From: Acephala macrosclerotiorum
Taxonomy: Eukaryota; Ascomycota; Leotiomycetes; Helotiales; Mollisiaceae
DNA length: 64,000 bases
Direction of reading: 5' to 3'
Assembly (NCBI GenBank): GCA_014904845.1
Contig: MU119293.1
Span: 122,736 to 186,735 of the forward strand
Of this stretch, positions 1-10,341 are shown piece by piece. The number at the start of each line of letters is the position of its first letter. The first letter of the stretch is position 1. A model generated the notes under the pieces. The model did no database searches and was not told the origin of the DNA. It saw nothing but the letters and a program-made list of their open reading frames with translations. The position numbers and the translations under genes were made by a program.

Positions 1-725
1 CTACGGCAACGCTCTCCAAGCAGCCGCAGTAAGAGGCCATCAAGCCATCGTGCAACTCCTCCTTGACAAGCAGGCCGACATTATTCCCTAAGACAATCAA
101 GGCCGATATCCACTTCATTTGCTATAAGAGAAGGTCATTATAAGTTGATAGATCTCGTCTCATCTAATATCGGCATACCAGATTGGAAATATCAAAACCT
201 GCAAAGCTACTCTGCACTTCATTTTGCTGCCTCTGGTGGTCGGACCAAATCGTCCAAGTCATCTTGGAGTCTAATAATGTTGATATTGATCTTGTGGATA
301 CATATGGCTGGGCAGCGCTTCATTAGGCTTGTCGAAATGGCAGTCACAAGATTGTACATATGCTAAGAGGATCTGGAGCGGATTCGAACCGAAAAGATAT
401 TAACGGCTGGAGACCGCTTGATGTAGCCACGTTTTGTCGAAATGAGTCTTTAGCTTCACTGTTCCAGGATAATACGAGCCAAGAAGAGTTAAAGAAATCT
501 GGCACTAGGCCTGGTAAGCTTCAGCACTACCAGTGTAGTTCTTGTTATCATGTAAGTTATGTCTTAACAATAGCATATATATTAGCTAATCAAATAATCC
601 AGGATATATATGGTAGCCGTCATAATTGTAAGGATTGTAAGTTTTGCGATTTCTGTTTCAGGTGTATTACAGATGTAGCTCGAATATATCAACAGGGTCA
701 TAGGTTCAAGGTGATAGAAGGTTAA
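1..725 (+). pseudogene. Ankyrin-repeat protein relic with C-terminal ZZ-type zinc finger
   Basis: Only the 3' part lies in the window. Ankyrin-like motifs are visible (GHQAIVQLLLDKQAD near 32-80, SALHFAASGG near 205-240, NGWRPLDVA near 400-430), but they fall in three frames. In-frame stops sit at 89-91 (TAA) and 324-326 (TAG), and frame changes occur near 115 and 245. The last part (360-725) is better preserved. An apparent 51-nt intron at 552-602 (GTAAGT...CCAG) joins YQCSSCYH to DIYGSRHNCKDC, giving a ZZ-type finger with paired Cys-x2-Cys motifs and a final H..H.F before the stop. In fungi such C-termini belong to ankyrin or NLR-like proteins used in recognition. The finger is intact while the repeats are broken, so a non-functional relic is the simplest reading. 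Confidence 0.72.
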
Positions 726-823
726 ATTTATGAATAGAACGATGTTCGAAGATTTTCCACCTTCATTTCGTTTTGTGTTTAGAGCAATGCAGGCGTAGTA
801 TGAATTGAAACATTAGTGTGCAC

Positions 824-1303
824 CTAGTCAAACACCAGGCAATTAAAGACTGAGGGGTTAGTTGAACTGGCGTTAGAGGCGATCATATGAAAGATAATAG
901 ATATTTCACCCCAACTCGCAGTCACCTCACACCCGCCCCCAGTCTCAGGCACGGTGCGGCTGCATGACCTTCTGAACTCCCTTCCACCTTCATCTATCAC
1001 ATCTCTCTCTTCAGTACCGTAACCGCTGTCGTAGCCAGCATCCTCGTCAATGTTTTCGAACTTAGGGTTATCGCTAGCGCCGCTCTCATCGTCGTAATCT
1101 TCCACCGTGGCTTCCCCACATTCACGTCTCTTGGCATCTTCTGCTTCGCCGAGGGGCTGAATCCTGCATGGCCAGCTAGGCAACAACCTTGAATGTGTTT
1201 GCATTGGCTGCCATTTTCCGCCTGCAAGTCGTACAAATCGAATGTCTCCAACATTCGAAGAGAAGGGTTCGTGAAGAGTTTGCTGTAGTAGGCTACTGTA
1301 CAT
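824..1303 (-). CDS. Possible small acidic hypothetical protein
   Basis: This open frame of 159 codons starts at the ATG at 1303; the frame stays open upstream to about 1402 but has no ATG there. The middle is acidic with a Tyr/Asp/Gly stretch (DAGYDSGYGTEER), a composition common in disordered segments of fungal regulatory proteins and unusual for a chance frame. No domain, signal peptide or membrane segment is recognisable. A shorter frame overlaps on the same strand. It could be a terminal exon of a larger gene or a chance ORF. Confidence 0.28.
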   Translation of the reverse strand: MYSSLLQQTLHEPFSSNVGDIRFVRLAGGKWQPMQTHSRLLPSWPCRIQPLGEAEDAKRRECGEATVEDYDDESGASDNPKFENIDEDAGYDSGYGTEERDVIDEGGREFRRSCSRTVPETGGGCEVTASWGEISIIFHMIASNASSTNPSVFNCLVFD

Positions 1304-2204
1304 TTTAGTGGAAAGGAACTCGGTTTGGAAAGCAAGGAAACGAAAACTGTAATGAGATCCGTGAATGAGGCTAGCTTCATCACATGATAAGAAGCTGCTC
1401 AAATCTGTTAGGTGTTCCTTTCCTCTTGGACAAGATAGAACTATCCTTGAAAAGTTATAAGGCCTAAGCTCACATATATCTCGATCTTGTGAGCATTCGG
1501 GACGTTAACCTACTAAGTATCACGTGCTGGCGCTACAGCCTCCTGTCCAATCAGAAACCATGCCGACCATACGCGAATGTGGGGTAAACTCTCTCCCCAG
1601 CTCTCCCGCTTTCTTCCTTACGTACAATCCCAACTCAGCATCTAGCTCTGCTCGGGCACCTATCCGCAAAGCTTGTCTATGCCGAATGATATCCCTTGGC
1701 ATTGTCAATTCTTCCTACACGCGACAGCTCCTCATTCGTCCGTCCTGCATATCCTCGTGGTGGCTGTGTCTGGGCAGTGAGGATATCTTATGATCCACGA
1801 TATATCGTATTAGAGTTTAAGTTTCAAACGCCTTAGAGCACTAGAATCTGGAACGAAAGATTGGCATTGCAGCATATTGTGTTCTTCGGACGTTCTTCCG
1901 TCTTACTAGTCGTCATCTTGCAGGCAGTGCCGGCGAGAGAATTGAGGTTATAAGACCGACGTCGAAGGTCGAGTGTGGATAGCCTGAGCAGCAAGAGCTT
2001 CAAATAGTGAAATCCTCAAGAAACACAACCGTCGAGCACCAGAATCCTCGAACGGCAGAACCAAACAACCTCAAACACTAAAACCCTCTAGCATCAAATC
2101 CTCGAACATCACAGACCTCGAACAGCAGAAACCTCGAGCATCGAGAAACCGCAAGCCCCAGATTCACAACCACGAAAACCCCAACAACGACAACAACCCA
2201 TAAA
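1304..2204. other. Intergenic region and 5' leader
   Basis: No gene is supported here. Short overlapping frames at 1520-1793 on both strands have no recognisable features. The last 200 bases are A/C-rich and pyrimidine-poor, typical of a fungal 5' leader for the gene at 2205, and contain the short repeats annotated separately. Confidence 0.5.
2012..2152 (+). repeat. Imperfect 15-18 nt repeats in the 5' leader (core CCTCGAACAKCA)
   Basis: Repeats of a unit close to CCTCGAACATCACAGA follow each other near 2045, 2067, 2085, 2100, 2116 and 2132, with diverged copies upstream. They lie 55-190 nt before the ATG at 2205, so they would probably be transcribed as 5' UTR. The downstream gene reads in the same direction. 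No function is known to me. Confidence 0.6.
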
Positions 2205-2989
2205 ATGCCAACCAAAACCGCCTCCCCCACCTACCTTCCCTACCGCGAAGACGGCGCCGTAAGATACGCCCCTTCACAAACCTCCTCCCTCCTCTCCGAC
2301 TCCCGCCTCTACAACACCCACGTCTCTTACGACAGCGACAACGAGCCCCTCATCTCCAACTCCATAATCCCCTCCGAACTCAATGAATATGATCTTGCGC
2401 ACTTCACTGCCACTGGCCGTAAGTACAACTTCCTCATCTTCCCATCTCTCTAGTTTCTTTCCTCGCTCCACACGTACTATATATGTTGAAATATGGGAGC
2501 TCGAATATATACTGACACCAAGTAACAGGTCCAGCACCGAAATACACCCCACCCTCCGGACTCGCCAGTCTCGGCGGCCACATGTACACAGTCCCGCAGC
2601 TCCTTCCCCAACGCTACACAGACGATTCTATAATCCCCGCTATAATCGTGGATGTTATACCCTCCCCTTCTCTCCACCCCCCGAAAGCTCGCAGAGCTTC
2701 CTTACTCTCGAAATTCAAGCCTTCGCTTAAAGGCCATCATGAGAATACGAATGAAGATAGAAGACGGAGTGAGGGAGAGATTGATGGTGGTGGGAATGGG
2801 AAGGAGCAGAAGGGGATCATGAAAGTGGCATTCATGCCGAGGAGGGAATACCTTAAATTCTTTGCGCGGGGATTGGAAGGAGAATATATTGGTAGTGAAC
2901 CTTATAGGAGGTGGAGTGAGGAGGAATTGGAGAGAGAGTATGGGCGGTACAAACCGGAGAGTATGAAGAAGAAGGGTGGTAGGAGCTGA
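2205..2989 (+). CDS. Conserved fungal protein of unknown function, 2 exons, 224 aa
   Basis: The model is join(2205..2418, 2529..2989). The intron 2419-2528 begins GTAAGT and ends ACAG, and splicing restores one frame across the junction (ATG-R-PAPKYTPPSGL). The ATG sits in an A-rich context (ATAAAATG). The N-terminal half is rich in Ser, Pro and Tyr and probably disordered. A Lys/Arg/Glu-rich linker follows. The C-terminus (about residues 165-215) is compact and charged (FMPRREYLKFFARGLEGEYIG, then EPYRRWSEEELEREYGRYKP) and looks like the conserved core of a small ascomycete family. There is no signal peptide, membrane segment or catalytic motif. Function unknown. Confidence 0.75.
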
Positions 2990-3388
2990 GGGATTATGGG
3001 ATGAAGGGACTGAGGAACTTCGAAATCGAGGAGATTGGGGTTTTGAGATTGAGAAATTTTGGGGCGTTGAAGGGGCGTTGAAGCTTTGCGAGTCTTACGG
3101 AATGTTATGCCCGACCTGAGAGGTTTGTGTTTGAGAAACAGGACTGCTGCGTTGAAATTTGAATTTGGAAGTTGTGGAGTAAAGAGGTGGTTTATTTGGT
3201 ATATACCCATGTTTTGAACAAGAATGACATATTTGAGACATCTATCCCAACTGCTTGACCGAGCGGAGATTGCCTTCGCCAGTACCAAGCCATCTTGCGT
3301 GACTACGCCTGACTCCAATGTTACGCTCAAATCAAGAACTCTGTTACGCCGTGGAAGCAGGGTAGAGAATGTCCATCGAAGACTACAC
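2990..3388. other. Convergent 3' intergenic region
   Basis: This region lies between the 3' ends of two converging genes. The frames over it are extensions or shadows of the neighbours. Nothing else is seen. Confidence 0.5.
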
Positions 3389-5181
3389 CTAAGCACTTGC
3401 TCGATGCATCCTAACCTTGACTCCATCGCCCGGAGCCAACACGATGGCCAACCCCTTGTTCAGAGGCTTCACCATGTCTAATGCTTCGATCTGGTCGTAT
3501 TTCTGCAGAAGCTTGGTCAATACATAGCCGGCGTTGTTGAGGGCGTATTGTTCTGTTATCTCGTCAGCATCGACCACTCTTTCCACGTTCCCATCAAAAT
3601 TCTCCAGCAAGTAAAAAGAGTGATGTGGAAGAACGGAGGGGAGCAAAACTCACGACCAAGACAAACCCTAGGCCCTCCCGAAAACGGCACAAACTCCCAG
3701 CCAAGTTTTCGTCCCTCCCACCTCGAAGGTCTGAATTCATCTGCATCTTCACCCCAAATATCGTGTCGTCTATGCATCACATACGCCGAAAACCCAACCT
3801 GCTCTCCCTTCTTCACTGCAATGGGACTCTTCCTATCTGGTCCACCACCCGTTGGCAGCACCGTATCCCTGAGTGCAAATTTTCCGTTGAGAGGAACCAG
3901 GGGGTAGAGACGAAGAGTTTCGTAGATAACATAGGTTATCTCCTTACAAGCTTTTAAGCTCTCGAATGTCGGTTCAGAGATGGGATTTGATTCGGTGCCG
4001 AATTGGGCGAGGATCGCGTTCCTTAATTTTTGGAACTCGGTGGGACTGCGAGAAAGGAGTAGGATAGCCCATCCGATGGTAGCTGATGTTGTATCTCGAC
4101 CTGCCAACAGAACGTGGAGCATTTGGTCTCGAAGTTCGATTGGATCTCTCGTCTCCTTAACCAACTCATCAATAAGCGTAAACTTCGGCTTCCCCTTCGC
4201 CGTCTCACTCAGCCCCTTATGATCCCGGCTCAATGCCAAAGTGACGAATCTTGAAGTGAAGTTTTGGACCGTGGCACAAGCTTGCTTGAATTTATCCTTG
4301 GCAGAGAAAACAGAGAACATTCTGATGCGGAATCGCCAGGCGATGAATTCTTGTGCGTATTGCATTGCTTCCGAGAATGCGATTTGTTCGAGAGCTTCGT
4401 CGGAGGAGGTGTTGCCAGAATCAAGGGAATAGAGGGCGTTGGATTGGGAGTTTACGGATTGGCCGAAGAGGAATTCCGTGCTCAAATCCATAGTGAGACG
4501 ATATAACAGTGGGAGTAAATTCACATTCTCGATCCAACCAGCGGAATTTTCTTCGGGGAGCACCTTAAGTAGAACGTTGAGATGTCGTTCCGTCGCTTCG
4601 AGATCGGAGACTTGATCACGAGCAAATTGAGGCTTGAGTTGTCGACGAAAATGAGACCATTTCTCTCCTTCTGCGGTGAAGATTCCGTGGCCGAGCATCT
4701 CCTCGAACATTTTGTGGCGTTGAGGACCGAGATCGAAGTCGTGGAACTTGGTGGCTAAGATGGCTTGGATGTTCTCAGGGTCGGTGGTCGAGAGTATGGA
4801 TTCATTGAAGATGTTGTGCAAGCGATAGGTATAGCATCCCATGTTTTCAGTCCGTTTTCTGATAAAGTCTTCCAGGAAGTCGAAGTCTAGGTTCGTTAGC
4901 TTTCTAATTCCGCTCTATGCGCTTTCCTCCAGGTACAAAGCTCCATGCCGGGTACTTATGCTAGGGCAGTACGTACTCTTTAGACGCCCCAGAAGTAATT
5001 TGAAAACAAAGCCGAATCTCTCAACCCCCCAAGGAAGATAATTTGGAAGATTTGGAGCGTCTTTGCAGCCTTGCTCATCGCCCCATTTCTTCAGCGCTCT
5101 CCAACGAAGCCAATGCCTGACCTGGACAAACACCGCCCAGGCTGTGAAGGCCGCCAAGATCTCCCTGATATACAGATACAT
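3389..5181 (-). CDS. Cytochrome P450, CYP52-like (alkane/fatty-acid hydroxylase type), 533 aa
   Basis: The model is complement(join(3389..3552, 3654..4886, 4977..5181)). Introns 4887-4976 (GTACGT...TAG) and 3553-3653 (GTGAGT...ACAG) restore one frame; the second falls inside the haem-binding region and gives CLGQQYALNNAGYVL. The ATG at 5181 opens directly into a hydrophobic anchor (IREILAAFTAWAVFVQV), so a longer start is not needed. Key motifs are I-helix AGRDTT at about residues 330-335, ExxR (YETLR) at about 391-394, and the haem loop FSGGPRVCLG with the axial Cys at about 477. The early motif DPENIQAILATKF and the tail DGVKVRM are typical of CYP52 and related clans. CYP52 enzymes omega-hydroxylate alkanes or fatty acids at the ER membrane; the substrate here is inferred only from family. 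The gene looks intact and stands alone, not in a biosynthetic cluster. Confidence 0.9.
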
Positions 5182-6554
5182 GGTCGAGAAACAGTCGACA
5201 GAAGACAAATTGCTTGTAATGGAGAAGGAAAGAACGAGGCTTTGTATCCAAGCCGAAATGGTAGCCTGATTTAGCGATGCAGAAGCGAATCTGGGGTTGA
5301 TGCAGGACTTTTGGTTTCAGGCGGATATTGCCCTGCAGCTGGAAAGAGCGTTCAAGACAGCAGAACTGAGACAAATGATTTAAAAGAAGACGAGGTCACT
5401 GTATATAAGAGGATAAATGAAGAATAAGGCTAGGCCTCCAATCGCGCTTGCGTTCCGAAAGTCCGGTCAGTATTCGACAGCTTGCATTGTTGGAAAGGTG
5501 TGGTGTTCCTCGCGTCGCATTCGCTTGTTCCATCCCTATGAGCTTCAAGTTGGTGCCGTGCGCAGCTGCAGCCGGGGCAATTCTGTCGCCGAGACAATGT
5601 TGAGATCCTGGGCTGACATATCCATGGGACTGGGAAAGGTGATAGATTGCGAGGGCTTTCAGTTACGTGGCAGGATATTTTGAGCTTGATACGAGTTGAT
5701 TTTGGAGAAGAAAAGAAGGCGGGATTTGGGCGTGTAGATAGGAAATGACGCCCAGATAAGAAATACTCATGTGACACAGAGGAGATGCCCATGTGAGGAG
5801 GTTCACTTGACTACAAATCAAATTCAATACTGGAGCACGATTCTTAAACTGTTACTTCTATTTCTGGTTGAGTCGAAACACATCTTGGTCCTTGGTCACG
5901 TGACAGTAAATATTCTCGAGGCTCTTTCCATTGGTAAGCCCGTACAGATTCGAGGACAACAAACTAGCTACGATGTCCGTCCAAATAGACAGCTTGAGAT
6001 CCTGACTGATCTCGCTTCCTACAAAATTGGCATCTAGAAGGTCTCATCATCTTCGGAGACCCCACATTGGCTGCTCGCTGAACTGTTCTCAGCTCACTGC
6101 CACTCTCGTGCATTCCATTCCAACCCGAAGAACTCCTTCCTTCTGTCCACGAGAAGTCTCTTAAAAAAAAACCATCACTAAACCATCCGATATCTCAACC
6201 CACATCTCCCAGAACGTGTCGATGATCGGCTGGTGTGGGGCTGTGAGGTTTCAGCTGCTGTGTCATCGCCCTTTGACAGTCGATCTAAGACGTGCAACAA
6301 AATCTCGCCACATCAGGCATAATATGGGGTAATCCTGGGGAAATGGAAACGACACTTCTTTCGTCTGATATAAGGGTTGACTTATCATTTATACCACCAG
6401 ATGAAGGGGCATCCCTGTGAAGTCGAGTGGAGATTTCTCCAGAACGAAACTCCCTCGTCCGATGTCAGGATTGACTCTTCATTCATCTCAAAGTCGTCAA
6501 CCTCATATAGTTAAATAGCTCGTTTCCACTTCCTTTGTTTGAAACAAAACTTCA
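5182..6554. other. Intergenic region
   Basis: No gene is supported. Open frames of up to 120 codons (5417-5683, 5430-5792, 5771-6037) lack recognisable features. The part next to 5182 should hold the P450 promoter. A run of nine A lies near 6162-6170. Confidence 0.5.
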
Positions 6555-7463
6555 TCATCTCTTCGTACAATAAGGAATGACCACAGCTACTTCACACCCA
6601 CAACCCCAAGCTTCATCCACACCAACACCCTTTCTCGGTCGAGGACACTCATGCCCTGTGCCTTTTCTCTCCAACACCTTCTTCTTCTCCTTCTGTCTGT
6701 ATGATTTCGGAGCAACAAGCTGCACCTCATTCTCATTTCTCCCCTTCCTCCACCACCCCGGATGCCTACTCTTCAATATCCCAATATTCCTCAGTTCAGC
6801 TTCAGCGCTTCTATACGTCCCGCATCCACCCTTTTTTGTATAATGCTTGAATTTCGGCATAAGTTGAAGAAGACGAACTGCACCTCCATACGCCTTGATA
6901 TGCTGTACCGTAAACTCATAATCTTCTTTCAAAGTAAGTGTTTCGTTGAAGCGGAGGGACGTGGGACGGATAACCATGAAATCCGCCAAAATAAAATTAA
7001 ACCTCGTAAACCCCTTTCCTTCAGGATCTTGGACAAAACTGGCAAACTGCGCATTAGCAGTCGGCATCCCACCCCCAAGAAACAAGCTCTCCTTCTCCAT
7101 AATTTCATAAGTTCGAAGTGTGGCTGTTTCGAGGGTTATCTTGATTCGCTCGAGGCCGTTTTTGGTCCACCAGAAGACGTGTTCGAGATCGTCGGATAAT
7201 TGGACGCAAACGAGGTTTTTGGAGAAGGCGTGTTGTAAGGCGGCGTTACGGGATTGACAGAGTGTGCCACCGGAGAGGGTGCGTGTTGCGCCGGAGGAGG
7301 TGTAGAGGGTGAGTTCGGAGGGGTGGAGGACCCAAGTTACGCCCAGGCCTGAGAGGTGGGATGCCATCTTCTTTATGTTTGCTGGGCGGCCACGGGAGAT
7401 GATGTAGATGCCGAATTTGGAGAGTGGATCGTCGCCATGGTCGAGAGATGGAGTTGTCGACAT
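6555..7463 (-). CDS. GT-A type glycosyltransferase resembling the TET-associated (TAGT) family, 302 aa
   Basis: I start at the ATG at 7463; the frame is open to 7553 without an ATG. Residues 17-40 (FGIYIISRGRPANIKKM) resemble the beta-strand/Arg start of TAGT-like glycosyltransferases. A region ending SRNAALQHAF (about 71-80) precedes the Asp-Asp motif CVQLSDDLEHVFWW (DD at about 91-92), the likely metal/NDP-sugar site. Later come FNFILADFMVIRPTSLRF (about 156-172), LKEDYEFTVQH (Glu-Asp at about 180-181) and a His near 207, as in the acceptor half of GT-A folds. The C-terminus is Lys-rich. In phages and some eukaryotes this family glycosylates oxidised bases in DNA or sits next to TET/JBP dioxygenases; whether the fungal protein does so is unknown. 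It is 332 nt downstream of an Ofd1-like 2-oxoglutarate oxygenase on the same strand. The fold call is by motif recognition only. Confidence 0.62.
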   Translation of the reverse strand: MSTTPSLDHGDDPLSKFGIYIISRGRPANIKKMASHLSGLGVTWVLHPSELTLYTSSGATRTLSGGTLCQSRNAALQHAFSKNLVCVQLSDDLEHVFWWTKNGLERIKITLETATLRTYEIMEKESLFLGGGMPTANAQFASFVQDPEGKGFTRFNFILADFMVIRPTSLRFNETLTLKEDYEFTVQHIKAYGGAVRLLQLMPKFKHYTKKGGCGTYRSAEAELRNIGILKSRHPGWWRKGRNENEVQLVAPKSYRQKEKKKVLERKGTGHECPRPRKGVGVDEAWGCGCEVAVVIPYCTKR

Positions 7464-7795
7464 CCTATATTCTGGTATCGTACTACGCCGGGATCCTCGA
7501 CAGTATCTCGAGGATCGAGCTACTAGCCTCGAGCCGCTGCTGAAATTGATCAAGCAAAGAATTGTACTTGGAAGATTGAGTTGCGGAAGTACGATGTTTC
7601 TTTGAAAAGTCTAGACAAAGAACAAAATTTGCAAGCACAGTTAAAGGAACAATCGACCGTCTCGGTCTGCAAATGCAACAAAGAAATTTCAGTGCTTGAC
7701 TCGACAACAAGGTTCATTTCTAGATGTCCAAAACGCCAAATATAATGCTGAGCGATGAGTGTCATGCCTACAACATCAGTTCCTCATTACGCACC
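7464..7795. other. Spacer between tandem minus-strand genes
   Basis: This holds the 3' end of the Ofd1-like gene and presumably the promoter of the glycosyltransferase gene. No separate coding signal is seen; the short frames shadow the neighbours. Confidence 0.5.
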
Positions 7796-9830
7796 TCAAT
7801 CGGAATCACTATCCTCCGAGTCCGGAAACCCATTAAACACCTCTTCATCGCTCTCCCCAAGCGGAACCATCTCCTCCTCTTCTCCCTCATCCTCACCCTC
7901 AGTGAATTTGACTCCAAAAGCACCACTGATATCCCATCTATCACCCTTCGCACTCTGACTAACATACTTGACGAACTTCAACGTACCGCTATCTCGAAGG
8001 ACAATACTCATATTGTTCCAAGATGCAGGCATGGTGAAGAGGATGTTGTCTTCTTCTTCGCCCGTGGCGGCTTTGTAGATTGTAGCATCAGCGGCGTCGT
8101 CTTCGTCGTCGCCGGCCATGTAGACTTCGTAGCCTCCTACGTCGTTTTCTTCTTCGGGATCGGGCTCGAGCTCTGGTGACTTTTGCTTCTTGCTTTTCTT
8201 ATCCTTCTTAGATTTGGATTTTGACTTCTCGGCTTCAGCAGGTTCCTCGGCCTCCTCCTCCTCCTCTCCACCGTCCTCATCAGCACCCCAGCCGGGAGTG
8301 GGCGTTAGACCAAGACTGATCTCCAACCTAGGCTCTCCATCATGACCAGTCGCAAGAGCGTAATCAAGACCACGACGAAACCTTCTTGCTAAGATATCAT
8401 AGTTCTCAACGTCGCATCCTGTCGCTAGCTCTAACCACTTCCTGAATTCCTTGCTCGGTAAGAACACTTCCAGAAGTTCCTTAATTGGATTATCGTATGT
8501 GCTGTCATCTTGAGAACTGCTGAGTGATGGTTGCATGTAGAGGTAGCGATGCTTGTGTGGTGGCTTAGCGACGCTCCATTGGCCTTCCTCGATTTCTGTA
8601 CTGCTCTCTGGGAGCTTCTTAGCTTCTTGTGCTTCGATGTACTCTCGAACCTTGGCGGAGAACTTATTTGACAGTAGACCATCGAGTGCGACACTTGACA
8701 AATCCATGAAACGCTCTGCGACTTCCTCGAGAGTATCCAGAATGAGGTATATTGGCGCCATGTATTTCAGTAAAAAGTCAAACTCCTCTTGCTCAAGTCC
8801 CTTCTCCTCTTCCGGCTTTGATGGAAACTCAATAGTAATGGGTTGTGCCTTGGGGAAGTCATACGCGTCCGGATTACCCTGCAACTGCTTCAAGCTGCTA
8901 TTCTTTCCCCATTTCTCCTCTTCTCCCTTGATATAACCATCTTCTCCAATCTGCGGAATATGGAACCAACCACTAATAGCCATCCTAATCCTACCACCTT
9001 CTTTCTCTAATTGCTCCTTGCTCTCGGCATAATACACTTCCTCGACGTCGTGAAAACTCTCGCCGGGCTGCACAGCGAAGAAGCTCAATTGGTTCCACGC
9101 TGGTGGTATAACCTTGCTGATGTCAGGACTTGGTGTGATGGTCTTGACTCCGTCTTCGTCCTCGAAAGTCTTTGTAGGAAATAATCGAAGAGCACCGCCC
9201 CATTCTGCTTTCCATGGTAGGTCGGGATCTACGAGGTAGAGGATGTAGCTGATTCTCCGACTACCAATAACATCGTCGTGACATAGCAGATGACAGCCTG
9301 GTGTGTAGACGTTGATAGCCATGTCTGTCTTTCTGCCGCTCAACTTTCCGGAGCCTGTGATTGTAGAGACGTATTTCCTGAATGTTTCCGAGTACATCGC
9401 ATCGCGGAGCTTTAGCAAGGAAGGCAACTTCTCCAAGGCACCGTCGTCTAGACCATCGAGGTTCGCCAAATCGCCAGATTGGTGTATCTTATAGATGTCC
9501 GTCTCCTTGGGCGTAAACTCGACATTCTCACGAATTTCGTTGCGGACTTTTCGTAGTAGATCGTCGTTGATCAATCCACTGATAACGCTGTGCTTATATG
9601 GTTCCGAGTCCGCATATTCCTTCGTGTATCCCTCCAAGATATCGTTGGCAAACAATCCTTTCCGAAAGCATTTCTGGACATCCTCCTCCGAGAGAGCTGT
9701 TCGCACTGGATTGTCAGGCTGTGGGCGGGGCACTTTCGAAACCGATTGAGGTCATACCGGTCTTTGCACGCTTCTTCATAATGCCTTTGCCATTCTGGCC
9801 GGTCGATTGGGTATCTGCCTTGCGCTTCAT
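7796..9830 (-). CDS. ofd1: Prolyl 3,4-dihydroxylase Tpa1/Ofd1 (2-oxoglutarate/Fe(II) oxygenase), 660 aa
   Basis: The model is complement(join(7796..9705, 9758..9830)). The 52-nt intron 9706-9757 has donor GTATGA, branch CTGAC and acceptor CCAG, and joins a basic start (MKRKADTQ...MKKRAKT) to VRTALSEEDVQKCFRKGLF. The long frame alone has no ATG. The catalytic double-stranded beta-helix shows HxD in LLCHDDVIGSRR (His about 167, Asp about 169), a distal His in GESFHDVEEVY (about 243) and the 2OG-binding Arg in GRIRMAISGWFH (about 265). The second half corresponds to the Ofd1 C-terminal degradation domain, with an acidic plus Lys-rich insert (KSKSKSKKDKKSKKQK) and an acidic tail. In yeasts this enzyme hydroxylates ribosomal protein uS12 and acts in translation termination and oxygen/sterol sensing. 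The N-terminal basic stretch may be a nuclear signal. The gene is intact. Confidence 0.9.
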
Positions 9831-10341
9831 AATGTTTGATGAGAAGAATTGGACTGTCGGTGAAGAGATTTTTCAACAGCTGGGAAATCAGTCGATTTCA
9901 TCCAAAGATATTTGGGTGGGGCCGGCAGAATTCCAAGGCGGTGAGATCTTAGCGCGTATGGCCTGAAGCGCTGGCGGACTCAGGCGAAAAGGGGTTGCAT
10001 CCAGGCACGATTTTGAATGGGCAACGAGGTGCATAATTAAGAAGTTTTTACCGCGATATGTGCGTAAGCGCTCTATGCTCTCTGCAGACCACAGGATCAT
10101 CCTCGACTGATGATATGCATATGCAGATTCAGATTCTTCAGCGATGTTGGATGTTTGGAAAGCATTGATTTGGTGAGCACGATTCCCTGGTCCACACTAA
10201 CTTGAGAAGGCAGGAGAGCCAATTGTCTACAGCCAGAGGTAAGAATGGGGGTTTCGTCGTTATGCAGTCTAGAACTTCACTTCTACTCCCTTTTCTTGAC
10301 CTGTCATCATCTCGATCAGAACGTTAGACAACCTGGTCATC
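9831..10341. other. Divergent intergenic region (about 510 nt)
   Basis: This lies between the Ofd1-like start and the aminotransferase start, which diverge, so it should contain both promoters. No open frame of interest and no clear TATA box was seen. Confidence 0.5.

Noticed and set aside
6577..6843. Plus-strand frame MTTATSHPQPQ... opposite the glycosyltransferase
   Set aside because: It is the complement of the Lys-rich C-terminus of that gene and ends inside it.
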